A stretch of 64,000 bases of DNA from Actimicrobium sp. CCC2.4 (GCF_034347385.1 NZ_CP133777.1:2108001-2172000), one strand, 5' to 3'; positions 55,448 through 64,000 are shown, numbered from the stretch's first letter. The notes: generated by a model not told the origin, from the sequence alone. Numbers and translations: made by a program.

Positions 55448-56100
55448 GTCTGCGGCGTCGGCGGCAGTTGCTTGGCTTGTTGCTGGCAGCGGCGGTGTTG
55501 CCGGCTGCGGCCGGCTCGTACGAGGAGTTTTTTTTCGCAGTGCGCAATGACAATGCCAGCAAGATACGGCAGTTGCTGCAGCGGGGTTTTGATCCAAATA
55601 CGATCGACCCCGACCGTGGCGAGACCGGCCTGATGCTGGCCTTGCGCAGCGACAGTGTGCGGGTTGCCGATGTCCTAATGAACGCCCCCGGTGTGGATCT
55701 CGAAGCCCGCGCGCGCAATGGCGACACCGCATTGATGACCGCGGCGTACAAGGGAAGCATCGCTTCGGTGCAAGCGCTGCTGGACCGCAAGGCCGAAGTC
55801 AATCGCCCCGGCTGGACCGCGTTGCACTATGCCGCCACCATGGGGGCCAATGACATCGTGCAATTGCTGCTGGACCGGTATGCCTACATCGATGCCGAGT
55901 CACCGAACAAGACCACGCCGATCATGATGGCGGCGCGCGGCGGTCATATCCTCACCGTCAAGTTGCTGCTCGATGCGGGGGCCGATGCGACGCTCAAAAA
56001 TGATGCCGGCATGACGGCCATTGATCTCGCCAGAAAATTCGAGCACGCCGATATCGCCGAGGGGCTCGACTGGCGGATCAGGCAGGCTACAAAGCGGTAA
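55444..56100 (+). CDS. Exported ankyrin-repeat protein
   Basis: A 218-residue protein with a short basic start and a hydrophobic signal segment (LLGLLLAAAVLPAAAGS, cleavage near residue 24). Four ankyrin-like units fill the rest: PDRGETGLMLALRS, ARNGDTALMTAAYKGS, PGWTALHYAATMGAND and SPNKTTPIMMAARGGH. The periplasm is the expected site. It is translationally coupled to tatD. Binding partner unknown. Confidence 0.9.
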   Translation: MSLRRRRQLLGLLLAAAVLPAAAGSYEEFFFAVRNDNASKIRQLLQRGFDPNTIDPDRGETGLMLALRSDSVRVADVLMNAPGVDLEARARNGDTALMTAAYKGSIASVQALLDRKAEVNRPGWTALHYAATMGANDIVQLLLDRYAYIDAESPNKTTPIMMAARGGHILTVKLLLDAGADATLKNDAGMTAIDLARKFEHADIAEGLDWRIRQATKR

Positions 56101-56119
56101 AGCGCCGCCCTGGCCATGC

Positions 56120-57727
56120 TTACTGTCGCGCCATGATACTCAGTGCCACCGCCTCGGCGACCTTGATCCCATCGACTGCTGCCGACAGGATACCGCCGGC
56201 ATACCCAGCGCCTTCACCGGCCGGAAACAAACCGATCGTGTTGGTACTCTGGCAATCATGGTCATTGCGCTTGATGCGGATCGGTGACGAGGTGCGGGTC
56301 TCGACGCCGGTCAGCACCGCATCCTGCATCGCGAAGCCGTGAATCTGCTTGTCGAACTCGGGCAGGGCTTCGCGGATCGCATCGATCGCATAACGAGGCA
56401 ACGCGGTATTGAGGTCGCCCAACTGCACGCCTGGCGTGTAGGACGGTGTCACTGTGCCCAATGCCACCGAGGGACGGTCGGCAATGAAGTCGCCAACCAG
56501 CTGGCCAGGCGCACTGTAATTGCGACCACCCAGCTCGTAAGCTTGCGATTCCCAGTGCCGCTGGAATTCCAGTCCGGCCAAAGGTCCGCCCGGATAATCG
56601 GCCGGCGTAATGCCGACCACGATGCCGCTGTTGGCGTTGCGCTCGTTGCGCGAATACTGGCTCATGCCGTTGGTGACGACCCGGCCCGGTTCGGACGCCG
56701 CCGCCACCACGGTGCCACCCGGGCACATGCAAAAGCTGTACACCGAGCGCCCGTTGCTGGCGTGATGCACCAGCTTGTAATCAGCCGCGCCCAGCACCGG
56801 ATGGCCGGCATTCGGGCCGAGCCGGCTGCGGTCGATCACCGATTGCGGATGCTCGATCCGGAAGCCCACCGAAAATGCCTTGGCTTCAATGTAGACACCG
56901 CAGCGATCCAGCATTTCGAAGGTGTCGCGGGCGCTGTGGCCGATGGCCAGCACGACGTGGTCACTGAGCAGCGTGGTGCCGTCGGACAGTGTCAGACCGC
57001 GCATCTGGCCATTTTCGATGAGCAAGTCGTCGACCCGGCTCTCGAAACGGAATTCACCGCCCAGACCTTCGATCGTGGCGCGCATCTCTTCGACCATCTT
57101 GACCAGCCGGAAGGTACCGATGTGGGGCTTGCTGACGAAGACGATTTCCGGTGGCGCGCCGGCCTTGACGAATTCCATCAGAACCTTGCGACCGAAATGT
57201 TTTGAATCCTTGATCTGGCTATACAGCTTGCCATCCGAAAAAGTCCCGGCACCGCCTTCACCGAATTGCACGTTGGATTCCGGATGCAGTTCGCGCTTGC
57301 GCCACAAGGCGAAGGTGTCCTTGGTGCGCTCGCGGACCGACTTGCCGCGCTCGAGGATGATCGGCTTGAAGCCCATCTGCGCCAGGATCAAGCCGGCGAA
57401 CAAACCGCACGGACCGGTGCCGATGACCAGCGGGCGCGAGCGCAAGTGCGCCGGTGCGGTGGCAACAAAATGGTAGCTGGTGTCGGGAGCCGGCATCACG
57501 AGCCGGTTGCCGCCGACGCGCTGTAGCACGGCTTCTTCGTCGCAGACTTCCACATCCAGCGAATAAATCATCAGGATGGCGTTTTTCTTGCGGGCGTCGT
57601 AGCTGCGTTTGAAGACGCTGATACGGATCAACTCTGAGGCGGCAATGCCCAGTCGCGCCAGCACGGCATCTTGCAGGGCGGTCTCGGGATGGTCGAGCGG
57701 GAGTTGGATTTCGTTCAGTCGCAGCAT
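56120..57727 (-). CDS. FAD-dependent oxidoreductase, COG2509 type
   Basis: A 535-residue flavoprotein. The FAD-binding motif VIGTGPCGLFAGLILAQMG lies near residue 105, after an unusual N-terminal domain of about 100 residues. Family blocks include QFGEGGAGTFSDGKL, VLAIGHSARDTFEML and CMCPGGTVVAA; the C-terminus ends in a second nucleotide-binding segment (GLFPAGEGAGYAGGILSAAVDGI). The start at 57727 is chosen over a longer frame whose extra 46 residues contain cysteines but lack family character. The substrate is unknown. It converges on the ankyrin gene. Confidence 0.9.
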   Translation of the reverse strand: MLRLNEIQLPLDHPETALQDAVLARLGIAASELIRISVFKRSYDARKKNAILMIYSLDVEVCDEEAVLQRVGGNRLVMPAPDTSYHFVATAPAHLRSRPLVIGTGPCGLFAGLILAQMGFKPIILERGKSVRERTKDTFALWRKRELHPESNVQFGEGGAGTFSDGKLYSQIKDSKHFGRKVLMEFVKAGAPPEIVFVSKPHIGTFRLVKMVEEMRATIEGLGGEFRFESRVDDLLIENGQMRGLTLSDGTTLLSDHVVLAIGHSARDTFEMLDRCGVYIEAKAFSVGFRIEHPQSVIDRSRLGPNAGHPVLGAADYKLVHHASNGRSVYSFCMCPGGTVVAAASEPGRVVTNGMSQYSRNERNANSGIVVGITPADYPGGPLAGLEFQRHWESQAYELGGRNYSAPGQLVGDFIADRPSVALGTVTPSYTPGVQLGDLNTALPRYAIDAIREALPEFDKQIHGFAMQDAVLTGVETRTSSPIRIKRNDHDCQSTNTIGLFPAGEGAGYAGGILSAAVDGIKVAEAVALSIMARQ

Positions 57728-57889
57728 GGGGCAGGGTCTTCGTAGGTGTTCGCCAGGACGGCGTACGGGAATTCGGGACCGTATTTTACCGCAGGTGACG
57801 GGCACAGGGCGGTGCCGGCAACCAAGCGGGCAGTCCGTCTCGCCGCATTTTATGCAGTCGGCCATTGCTATTTCTGTTAAATTTCGGCA

Positions 57890-60346
57890 ATGAAAATCAT
57901 GAAAAAATTATTTATACTGCTTTGTGTATTTTTAGGAATGCGTTCACCAGTCGCTGCCGCGCCGCTCTTCGGTACCGAGCTCAGTGATTTTGCGGTACTC
58001 GGTGCTTCGACGGTGACCAGTACCGGGCTGACGACGCTGGCAGGTAACCTCGGTGTCAGTCCCGGCACGGCGATCACCGGCTTTGGACCGGGTACTTACA
58101 GCGGCACGATTTATCCCGGCGGGCCAGTCGCAGCCACCGCTCATGCGCAACTGGGTGCCGCGATGGCCAATCTGGCCAAGCTGGGCAGCGGCACACAGCT
58201 TGCCGGTAACCTCAATGGCCTGACACTGGCCCCCGGCGTGTACACCGTCGCAGCGCTGGCCAGTAATTTGTCGCAAGTGCTGACACTGGACGGCGGCGGT
58301 AACCCGAATGCGTATTGGGTGTTTCAGATGCCGAGCACGCTCATCACCTCACCCGGGGCCGTGGTCAATGTCATTAACACCGGGGCGGGTGCCGGCATCT
58401 ACTGGGTGGTCGGCAGTTCGGCAACCATCGACAACAACACTATCTTCGCCGGCAATATCATGGCGTCGGCAAGCGTGACCCTCAACGGCGGTGCGGCGAT
58501 CGTTTGTGGCCGGGCACTGGCGTATTCGGGGGCCGTGACGATGATCAATGTGCTGGTCAACGCAACGACCTGCGCCGGCACGAGCGGAGTGGGCAGTCAC
58601 GGCTTCAATGGCGGCTTGGTGGTACCCGATGCAGGCGGACCGCTAACCCCCGCGCAGGGTAGTGGTAATTGCACGCTCAGTGCCGGCGAGACGGCGCTGC
58701 TGATGAAGATTCCGGATCATGTGGCCGAAACCAGTCAGACCGTCGACATCATCACTATCAGGAAATCCGATAACAGTCCGGGTTGCACTCCCGCACTGGT
58801 CGGCCTGGTGGCGCGACTCCGGTTTGCCTGTGCGTATCTCAATCCGGTTGGCGGGTCGCTGCCGGTCAGACTCAATGGCAATGTCGCTCTATCTGCCAAC
58901 GCCACGTCGAGCTGCTCGTCCAGCGGTGTCGAGGTACCCGTTACGTTCGATGCGGCCGGGGTCGGACATACGACGCTGCTGTACGCCGATGCGGGGCAGG
59001 TCAGACTGGATGCCAGCTTCAGTGTGGGCGGCGCGGTGATCTCGGGTTCGGGTTCTTTCGTGGCAGCGCCGGCGGGCATTGTTTTCAGTCAGATTCGACA
59101 AACGGCGTCTCCGGGACTGACGAATCCGGTGGCGGGCAGTGCGGATGGTCCGGTGTTTCTGAAAGCAGGTAACCCGTTTTCTGCGACGATGACTGCGGTC
59201 AACCGCAGTGGTAATCCGACACCAGGTTTTGGTCAGGAAATAATCCCGGAAACGATTCTGCTGGCACCCGGCCTGAGCGTTCCGGCAGGCGGTGCGGCAC
59301 CGCCGCTATCTGGAGGCCCCGGTCGATTTAATGCGGGTGTCGCCACGGCCGCCAATCTGACATGGTCCGAAGTCGGCATCATCACGCTGAATGCGAGCCT
59401 GGCCAATGCGCAAGGTTATTTGGGCGGTCGCGGGGCCACCGGCAACCTGCCCGTGACCGGCACAAGTGAGCAAATCGGGCGCTTTATCCCCGATCACTTC
59501 GATACCCTGGTTAATGCCGGCGTACCGATGCCGTGTCCGGCGGGACTGTCCTGTCCGGGCGCAGGGTTCGTCTACGCCGGTCAGGCATTTGGCATGACGG
59601 TGCAAGCGCGCAGCCTCACCGGTAGCATCACGACCAACTACCGGGATGCGCTGGCGCGCGCGGTGACGCTATCGGCCTGGGACGCGCCCGGTAGCAACGT
59701 GCTGCAGAACCCGCCGGCTGCACCGTCGGCAGGTGCGTTGCGCCAGACAGCATTGCTGGCAAATAATTTTTTGCTGGGGGCGGCGGACTTATCGAGCCAG
59801 GCTTACCGCTTTTCTGCGGTGTTTTCGGCGACCAATCCGACCACGGCGAGCTTGTCGGCACCAACGGCCATCTATCTGCGTGCGCTCGACAGCGACGGCG
59901 TCAGTTCGGCGCTTGGCACTGGTCCGGTCGAAGGTGGTGTCATGGTCGCCAGCGGCCGTCTGCTGCTGGTGAATAATTTTGGTTCCGAATTGCTTGCCTT
60001 GCCAGTCAATGCCAAGGCGCAGTACTGGAACGGACGTTACTTTGCTGACAGTGTTACCGACAACGCCAGTCGCTTTTTGCGCAGTGATGTCACGCTGGAC
60101 AATTGCACCGGCAGCCTGCGGACCGGCACCGCCTGCAAGGCGACGGTGAGCCTGGTTGCTACGCCACTCTCGTTTGTCCTGGCAGGCGGTGCGACTCGCT
60201 TCGCCCTGGCCGCCACCGGCCCCGGCAATACCGGTAGTGCGGACTTGCGCATCACCTCGGTGGCGTGGCTGCCGTCGACGATGGCAAGGCTGCGTGTGGG
60301 CACGTACAAGGCCGGGCCAACCATTTATCTGCGCGAATTGTACTGA
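57890..60346 (+). CDS. Ice-binding-like (DUF3494) and MshQ-like fusion protein
   Basis: An 818-residue exported protein. The signal peptide ends near AAAPLFG. Residues about 30-215 form a DUF3494 ice-binding beta-helix (FAVLGASTVTSTG, GNLGVSPGTAITGF, YWVVGSSATIDNNTIFAGNIMA, GRALAYSGAVTMINV). From about 230 to the end the sequence resembles the extracellular MSHA-locus protein MshQ: IGRFIPDHFDTLVNAG, then a Cys-rich part (PCPAGLSCPGAG) and a C-terminal RLRVGTYKAGPTIYLRELY. Four or more cysteine pairs may be disulfide-bonded. It is followed in convergent orientation by mshG and mshE, supporting a pilus-linked surface role. True ice binding is not shown. Confidence 0.85.
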   Translation: MKIMKKLFILLCVFLGMRSPVAAAPLFGTELSDFAVLGASTVTSTGLTTLAGNLGVSPGTAITGFGPGTYSGTIYPGGPVAATAHAQLGAAMANLAKLGSGTQLAGNLNGLTLAPGVYTVAALASNLSQVLTLDGGGNPNAYWVFQMPSTLITSPGAVVNVINTGAGAGIYWVVGSSATIDNNTIFAGNIMASASVTLNGGAAIVCGRALAYSGAVTMINVLVNATTCAGTSGVGSHGFNGGLVVPDAGGPLTPAQGSGNCTLSAGETALLMKIPDHVAETSQTVDIITIRKSDNSPGCTPALVGLVARLRFACAYLNPVGGSLPVRLNGNVALSANATSSCSSSGVEVPVTFDAAGVGHTTLLYADAGQVRLDASFSVGGAVISGSGSFVAAPAGIVFSQIRQTASPGLTNPVAGSADGPVFLKAGNPFSATMTAVNRSGNPTPGFGQEIIPETILLAPGLSVPAGGAAPPLSGGPGRFNAGVATAANLTWSEVGIITLNASLANAQGYLGGRGATGNLPVTGTSEQIGRFIPDHFDTLVNAGVPMPCPAGLSCPGAGFVYAGQAFGMTVQARSLTGSITTNYRDALARAVTLSAWDAPGSNVLQNPPAAPSAGALRQTALLANNFLLGAADLSSQAYRFSAVFSATNPTTASLSAPTAIYLRALDSDGVSSALGTGPVEGGVMVASGRLLLVNNFGSELLALPVNAKAQYWNGRYFADSVTDNASRFLRSDVTLDNCTGSLRTGTACKATVSLVATPLSFVLAGGATRFALAATGPGNTGSADLRITSVAWLPSTMARLRVGTYKAGPTIYLRELY

Positions 60347-60361
60347 CCGGGGCGGCGCGGC

Positions 60362-61597
60362 TTATTTTCTGAGCGCGACCCGGCTCAGGTCCCAGATCGG
60401 CAGAAAAATCCCGAGTGCCAGCACCAGCACCATGACTCCCAGCGCGACGATCAGGAGCGGTTCGATCTGCGCCGATAGCGTTTTTAGCTCGTCTTGCAGA
60501 TCGCGTTCGTACATGCCGGCGATTTCATTAAGTAGCGCGTCAAGTTCGCCGGTCTCTTCGCCGATCGCAATCATCTGCAGCACCACGGGCGTAAAAACAC
60601 CGGTCGCGCTCGCCGAGCGCAGAATGCTGTCGCCGCGCTCCACGCCTTCGCGCATCCGGTCGATATTGCCGGCGACATAGCTGTTGTCGACTGTGAGCGC
60701 GACGACGCCCAGTCCTTGCACAATGGGCACGCCACTCTGGTTGGACAGGGCCAGGCTACGGGCAAAACGGGCCAGCGTCCCCTTAAGCAGGATGTTGCCG
60801 ATGACAGGCAAACGCAGCGTGTACTTGTCCCACAGATAGCGCCCACGGGTCGTTGAAAAAGCCATTCTTAATGCGAAAGTCGTCGCCGCGAGACCAATCA
60901 GGATCAACAGCCAATAATTGACCATGAACGTGGACACGCCGATCAGCATCCGCGTCATCAGCGGAAGTTCGGCACGGAAACCGGCATAGACGTTCGCAAA
61001 GACCGGGATCACGAACAGATTGATCGTGATCAGCGCCAGCCCCATGGCCAGCGCGACGAAGGACGGATAGCGCAGCGCGGCTTGCATCCGCTGGCGCATA
61101 TCGCGTTCAAATTCCAGATGGTCGTACAGGCGCAGGAAAACTTCTTCGAGTCGTCCGGTCATTTCACCGACCCGCACCATGCTCAGGTAAAAACCGGAAA
61201 ACAGGAGCGGATGCCGTTGCATCGCTGCCGACAGTTCGCGGCCTCCGTCGAGCGAGTTGCGGATATCCTGCAAGACTTGCCGGAAGGTCTTGTTAATCGC
61301 TGACTCCTGCAGGCTGGTGAGACTGCGCAGGATCGGTACACCGGCCTTGAGCAATGTGTAGAGCTGCCGGCTGAATAGCTGGATGTCGATGGGCTTGACT
61401 TTTTCAGCGGTCAGACGGGCCCACCAGCCGGATGGGTCGCCGCGCCGGTTGCGCGCGGCCAGCGTAATGCTGACCGGGATCAGGCCGGCGCTGGCGAGCT
61501 GGCCGGCGACCGCGCCGGCATCGGCTCCGTCGAGCACGCCGCTGCTGTACTGGCCGCGGGCGTCACGGGCCTTGTAGTCGAACGAACGCGGCGTCAT
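60362..61597 (-). CDS. mshG: MSHA-type pilus inner-membrane platform protein
   Basis: A 411-residue PilC/GspF family protein with two repeated cytoplasmic helical bundles and three membrane helices (about 168-190, 215-240 and 375-400). Motifs are DIQLFSRQLYTLLKAGVPILRSL and GGRELSAAMQRHPLLFSGFYLSMVRVGEMTGRLEEVF, repeated in part as FARSLALSNQSGVPIVQGL and IGEETGELDALLNEIAGMYE. It anchors the pilus assembly ATPase. The start overlaps the mshE stop by four bases. The name is by similarity and operon context. Confidence 0.9.
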   Translation of the reverse strand: MTPRSFDYKARDARGQYSSGVLDGADAGAVAGQLASAGLIPVSITLAARNRRGDPSGWWARLTAEKVKPIDIQLFSRQLYTLLKAGVPILRSLTSLQESAINKTFRQVLQDIRNSLDGGRELSAAMQRHPLLFSGFYLSMVRVGEMTGRLEEVFLRLYDHLEFERDMRQRMQAALRYPSFVALAMGLALITINLFVIPVFANVYAGFRAELPLMTRMLIGVSTFMVNYWLLILIGLAATTFALRMAFSTTRGRYLWDKYTLRLPVIGNILLKGTLARFARSLALSNQSGVPIVQGLGVVALTVDNSYVAGNIDRMREGVERGDSILRSASATGVFTPVVLQMIAIGEETGELDALLNEIAGMYERDLQDELKTLSAQIEPLLIVALGVMVLVLALGIFLPIWDLSRVALRK

Positions 61598-63297
61598 TCG
61601 TCAAGCTGGTTGCTGATGCGTATGGCCTCGCTGACCGTGGTCTTGCCGCTAATAACCAGGCTCACGGCATGGCGGCGCAGTGTGGCACCGGCCATTTGCA
61701 ACTGTGCGGCGCGTTTGAATTCGGCGGGATCGGCGCGGTGGGTTGCCGCGATGACTTCCGGCGTCATGTCGAGCATTTCATAGACGCCGGTGCGACCGTG
61801 AAAGCCCGTCCCGTTGCACTGCGGGCAACCGCGCCCTTGCATGTAGCGGTGTGCATCGACCAAGTCGCCCAGTTCATCCTCGAGCCAGACGCGTTCGCTG
61901 GCATGCAGTTCGGCCGCTTCGGTACAGCTTTCGCAAATCAGCCGGACCAGCCGCTGGGCAACCACTGCCTGCAGCGAACTGGCGACCACGTAACCGGGCA
62001 CGCCCATGTCAAGCAAGCGCATCGGTGTGCTGATCGCATTGTTCGTATGCAAGGTCGAGAGCACAAGATGGCCGGTCATGGCGGCGCGCATGCCGATTTG
62101 CGCAGTTTCCTGATCGCGGATTTCACCTACCAGAACGACGTCCGGATCCTGGCGTAATGCCGCCCGCAAGACCTTGGCAAAGTCCAGATCAATCTTGTCG
62201 TTGACCTGGACCTGATTGACCCCGGACAAGCGGTATTCGATGGGATCTTCTACCGTGATCAGCTTTTTCTCGGTGGTATTTAACTCGGTCAGGGCAGCGT
62301 ACAACGTCGTGGTCTTGCCGCTGCCGGTCGGACCGGTCACCAGTACCAGTCCATTCGGCCGCTGCATGATGACGCGAAAGCGGTCCAGGATAGTGGCCGG
62401 CATGCCGATCTTGTCCAGGCTCAGGACGCCGCCATGCTGGTGCAGCAGTCGCATGACGACCGATTCGCCGTACTGCGTCGGCATGCTGGAAAGCCGGATG
62501 TCGATCTGCTTCTGCTTGACCTGAATCGTAAAACGGCCATCTTGCGGCAGGCGTTTTTCGGCGATATCGAGGTTGGCCACGAGCTTCAGGCGCAACGCCA
62601 GCGAGGCGGCAATCTTGATGTCTGCTTTCGTTTGTAAATGCAATACGCCATCGATCCGGAAGCGGATGTGCACGCCGCGCTCCTGCGGTTCGATGTGGAT
62701 GTCGGAGGCACCGACTTGCGCGGCGTCATTGAACACCGACTGCAGCAACTTCACGACCGGCGCATCTTCGGTGCCGGGCAGTACGCTGAGTGCGCCGAAA
62801 TCAACCGCGCTATCGGTCAATTCCTGTTCGAGTTCGCGCGCCAGCCCGGAGATTTCATCGGTGCGGCGATACAGGCTGTCGATGGTGTGCAGCAGTTCGG
62901 TTTCATCGACGACCGCCAATTTGATTTCGCATTTGAGGAAGCGCTTGATCTCGTCGTAGGCAAACAGGTCGGTCGGGTTGGCCATGCCGATGAGCAGCGT
63001 ACCGCCGTGCTCCTCCAGTGCAATCGCGCGAAAACGGCGGGCCTGCATTTCCGGCAAGCGGAAGACGGTTTGCGGTTTGATGTTGTAGCGCTTGAGCCGG
63101 ATGTGCGGAATATTGAGTTGCCGCGCCAGCGCCCCGGAAAGAATTTCTTCGGTCACAAAGCCGCGATTGATCAGGATGCGGCCTAGCTTCACACCGGTCA
63201 GCTGTTGCTCATTGAGCGATAACTTTAACTGTTCACTGGTGAGCAGGTTCTGCTTGGTCAGGATTTCGCCCAATCGAATTTTTTCAAGCGAGTACAT
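61594..63297 (-). CDS. mshE: MSHA-type pilus assembly ATPase with MshEN domain
   Basis: A 567-residue GspE/PilB-type ATPase. The N-terminal 120 residues contain MshEN-type repeats (RLGEILTKQNLLTSEQLKLSLNEQ and KLGRILINRGFVTEEILSGALARQ), the part known in MshE to bind cyclic di-GMP; the first repeat has Gln-Asn where Gly is usual. Walker A is GPTGSGKTTTLYAAL; Asp and His boxes follow (VEDPIEYRLSGVNQVQVN, LSTLHTNNA). A zinc-binding CESCTE and CPQCNGTG pair lies near the end. Length matches Vibrio MshE. The start has GGGAG upstream. Confidence 0.92.
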   Translation of the reverse strand: MYSLEKIRLGEILTKQNLLTSEQLKLSLNEQQLTGVKLGRILINRGFVTEEILSGALARQLNIPHIRLKRYNIKPQTVFRLPEMQARRFRAIALEEHGGTLLIGMANPTDLFAYDEIKRFLKCEIKLAVVDETELLHTIDSLYRRTDEISGLARELEQELTDSAVDFGALSVLPGTEDAPVVKLLQSVFNDAAQVGASDIHIEPQERGVHIRFRIDGVLHLQTKADIKIAASLALRLKLVANLDIAEKRLPQDGRFTIQVKQKQIDIRLSSMPTQYGESVVMRLLHQHGGVLSLDKIGMPATILDRFRVIMQRPNGLVLVTGPTGSGKTTTLYAALTELNTTEKKLITVEDPIEYRLSGVNQVQVNDKIDLDFAKVLRAALRQDPDVVLVGEIRDQETAQIGMRAAMTGHLVLSTLHTNNAISTPMRLLDMGVPGYVVASSLQAVVAQRLVRLICESCTEAAELHASERVWLEDELGDLVDAHRYMQGRGCPQCNGTGFHGRTGVYEMLDMTPEVIAATHRADPAEFKRAAQLQMAGATLRRHAVSLVISGKTTVSEAIRISNQLDE

Positions 63298-63712
63298 GGT
63301 GGTGGGCTCCCGTTACAGCGGCACAGGGGTGTGCAATAACAGCCGGTCAGGTTCGCCAGCCTGCAAGCTTGGACACGCGCGGATCAAGTTCCATTACGTG
63401 TTGGTTTAAATTAATGCCTTTAATTATAACGACATAAGTATTTATATCGAATTATTTAAATATTATTTAAAAATCAAGATACTATTTGTTATTTATTCGT
63501 TGTTACTAAAATAAAACAAATTCGTTAATTATTTTATGCGTTAGCGTATGCTTCGCGGTGGCAACTAGTTGCCTTGTTGCTTGCCGGCTTTGAAATGACG
63601 CTGTCATCGCGTTCCTCAGCACCGGCCAAAAATTTTCGCTCAGCGCAGCCGTACCCGGTCAATGCGGTGACCGGCACCTGCCCGATTTGCCTTTACAGAT
63701 ATTGGAAAAAAA
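63298..63712. other. 415-bp divergent region between mshE and the pilin gene
   Basis: The part from about 63400 to 63545 is markedly AT-rich against a GC-rich background (long runs of A/T, several TTATTT-like stretches). This is typical of strong or horizontally derived promoter regions. A 14-bp perfect palindrome lies at 63560-63573. No convincing sigma-70 or sigma-54 promoter could be fixed by eye, and no gene is seen. Confidence 0.5.
63560..63573. promoter_or_regulatory. 14-bp perfect palindrome upstream of the pilin gene
   Basis: GGCAACTAGTTGCC is fully palindromic and lies 140 bases before the pilin ATG. It could be an operator. A sigma-54 reading was tested, but the GG and GC are nine bases apart where ten are needed. 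Confidence 0.4.
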
Positions 63713-64000
63713 ATGAACCATCCACGCCAGCAGCACCAACACGCCGGTTTTACCCTGATTGAACTGGTCATGGTCGTCGTAATTCTGGGTATCCTGGCGG
63801 CTGTCGCCTTGCCAAAATTTGTCGATCTTGGCTCGGATGCCCGTGCCGGCGTCATCAAGGCGGCACAAGGTTCGATGCGTGCTGCCAACACGATGGTGTA
63901 TGCCAAGGCAGCTGCCAATAATCAGCTCGGTGCGACCGGTACGGTCACGATCAATGGCGCCACCGTGTCCACCATTTACGGTTATGCATCGACTGCCGCC
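63713..64000 (+). CDS. mshA: Type IV prepilin, MSHA pilin-like (3' end outside window)
   Basis: The first 96 codons of a pilin gene are present and open to the window end. A 12-residue leader ending HQHAG is followed by the prepilin peptidase site G|FTLIELVMVVVILGILAAVALPKF. Phe+1 and Glu5 are conserved. The sequence after the helix, VDLGSDARAGVIKAAQGSMRAANTMVYAKAAA, resembles MshA and other MSHA pilins. It is divergent from mshE, which is unusual because msh pilin genes normally follow mshE and mshG on the same strand. Confidence 0.88.
   Translation, partial: MNHPRQQHQHAGFTLIELVMVVVILGILAAVALPKFVDLGSDARAGVIKAAQGSMRAANTMVYAKAAANNQLGATGTVTINGATVSTIYGYASTAA

Noticed and set aside
63559-63573. 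Sigma-54 promoter before the pilin gene
   Set aside because: TGGCA and TTGC occur, but the GG to GC spacing is nine bases instead of ten, and the match is explained by the palindrome.

Overview
The window is about 60% GC and tightly packed with genes. It looks like a chromosomal segment of a betaproteobacterium in Burkholderiales, most likely Oxalobacteraceae (Herminiimonas/Actimicrobium/Janthinobacterium-like). The basis is protein similarity recalled from family knowledge, the mltG-tmk-holB-pilZ-tatD gene order, a Burkholderia-type QueE with the C-x14-C-x2-C cluster, and the absence of phage or IS genes. No species is claimed. No rRNA, tRNA, CRISPR array or intact mobile element was found.

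Region by region. 1-1398: the 3' part of a GGDEF-EAL protein. 1399-3290: a scar zone with an orphan terminator, a broken SF1-type helicase and an internally deleted DUF1016 (YhcG-like) nuclease. 3346-11185: a heavy-metal RND efflux operon (adaptor, CusA/CzcA-type pump, DUF3240, TolC-type channel, HupE/UreJ-like membrane protein, transmembrane anchor protein). 11326-15481: queE-queD-tadA-ldcA and ybiT. 15533-18365: an alternative oxidase and nadA-nadC. 18461-21054: an FtsX-type ABC exporter with a DUF3299 protein. 21432-25330: a chemoreceptor, an unrecognised 445-aa protein, a 24-codon relic of the nadB 3' end and a small membrane protein. 25369-30236 (minus): nadB, purT and an MHS-type MFS transporter. 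30491-38974: a nine-gene thiolase/acyl-CoA dehydrogenase catabolic cluster. 39053-40288: an HD-GYP phosphodiesterase. 40293-48719: hypothetical proteins around sbcCD. 48879-50908: NRDE, DUF4936 and ygfZ. 51008-56100: mltG-tmk-holB-pilZ-GNAT-tatD-ankyrin operon. 56120-57727: a COG2509-type flavoprotein. 57890-64000: a MSHA-pilus locus (ice-binding/MshQ fusion, mshG, mshE and the start of a pilin gene).

Themes that link the genes. Cyclic di-GMP recurs: a GGDEF-EAL enzyme, an HD-GYP enzyme, a PilZ protein and an MshE ATPase with c-di-GMP-binding N-terminal repeats lie in one window that also carries pilus and chemotaxis genes. The NAD synthesis genes are split (nadA-nadC together, nadB 7 kb away), and a relic of the nadB 3' end lies beside an unrecognised gene, which points to local rearrangement.

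The best candidate for something undescribed is a set of three dispersed minus-strand proteins (40794-41630, 46854-47870, 48051-48719). They share one plan: a disordered Pro/Ser-rich N-terminus, a short coiled coil, a basic stretch, a bilobed hydrophobic hairpin with a proline turn, and a Pro-rich tail. That plan resembles inclusion-membrane (Inc-type) or translocator-type secreted proteins. The second candidate is the fusion of a DUF3494 ice-binding fold to an MshQ-type pilus-locus protein at 57890-60346.
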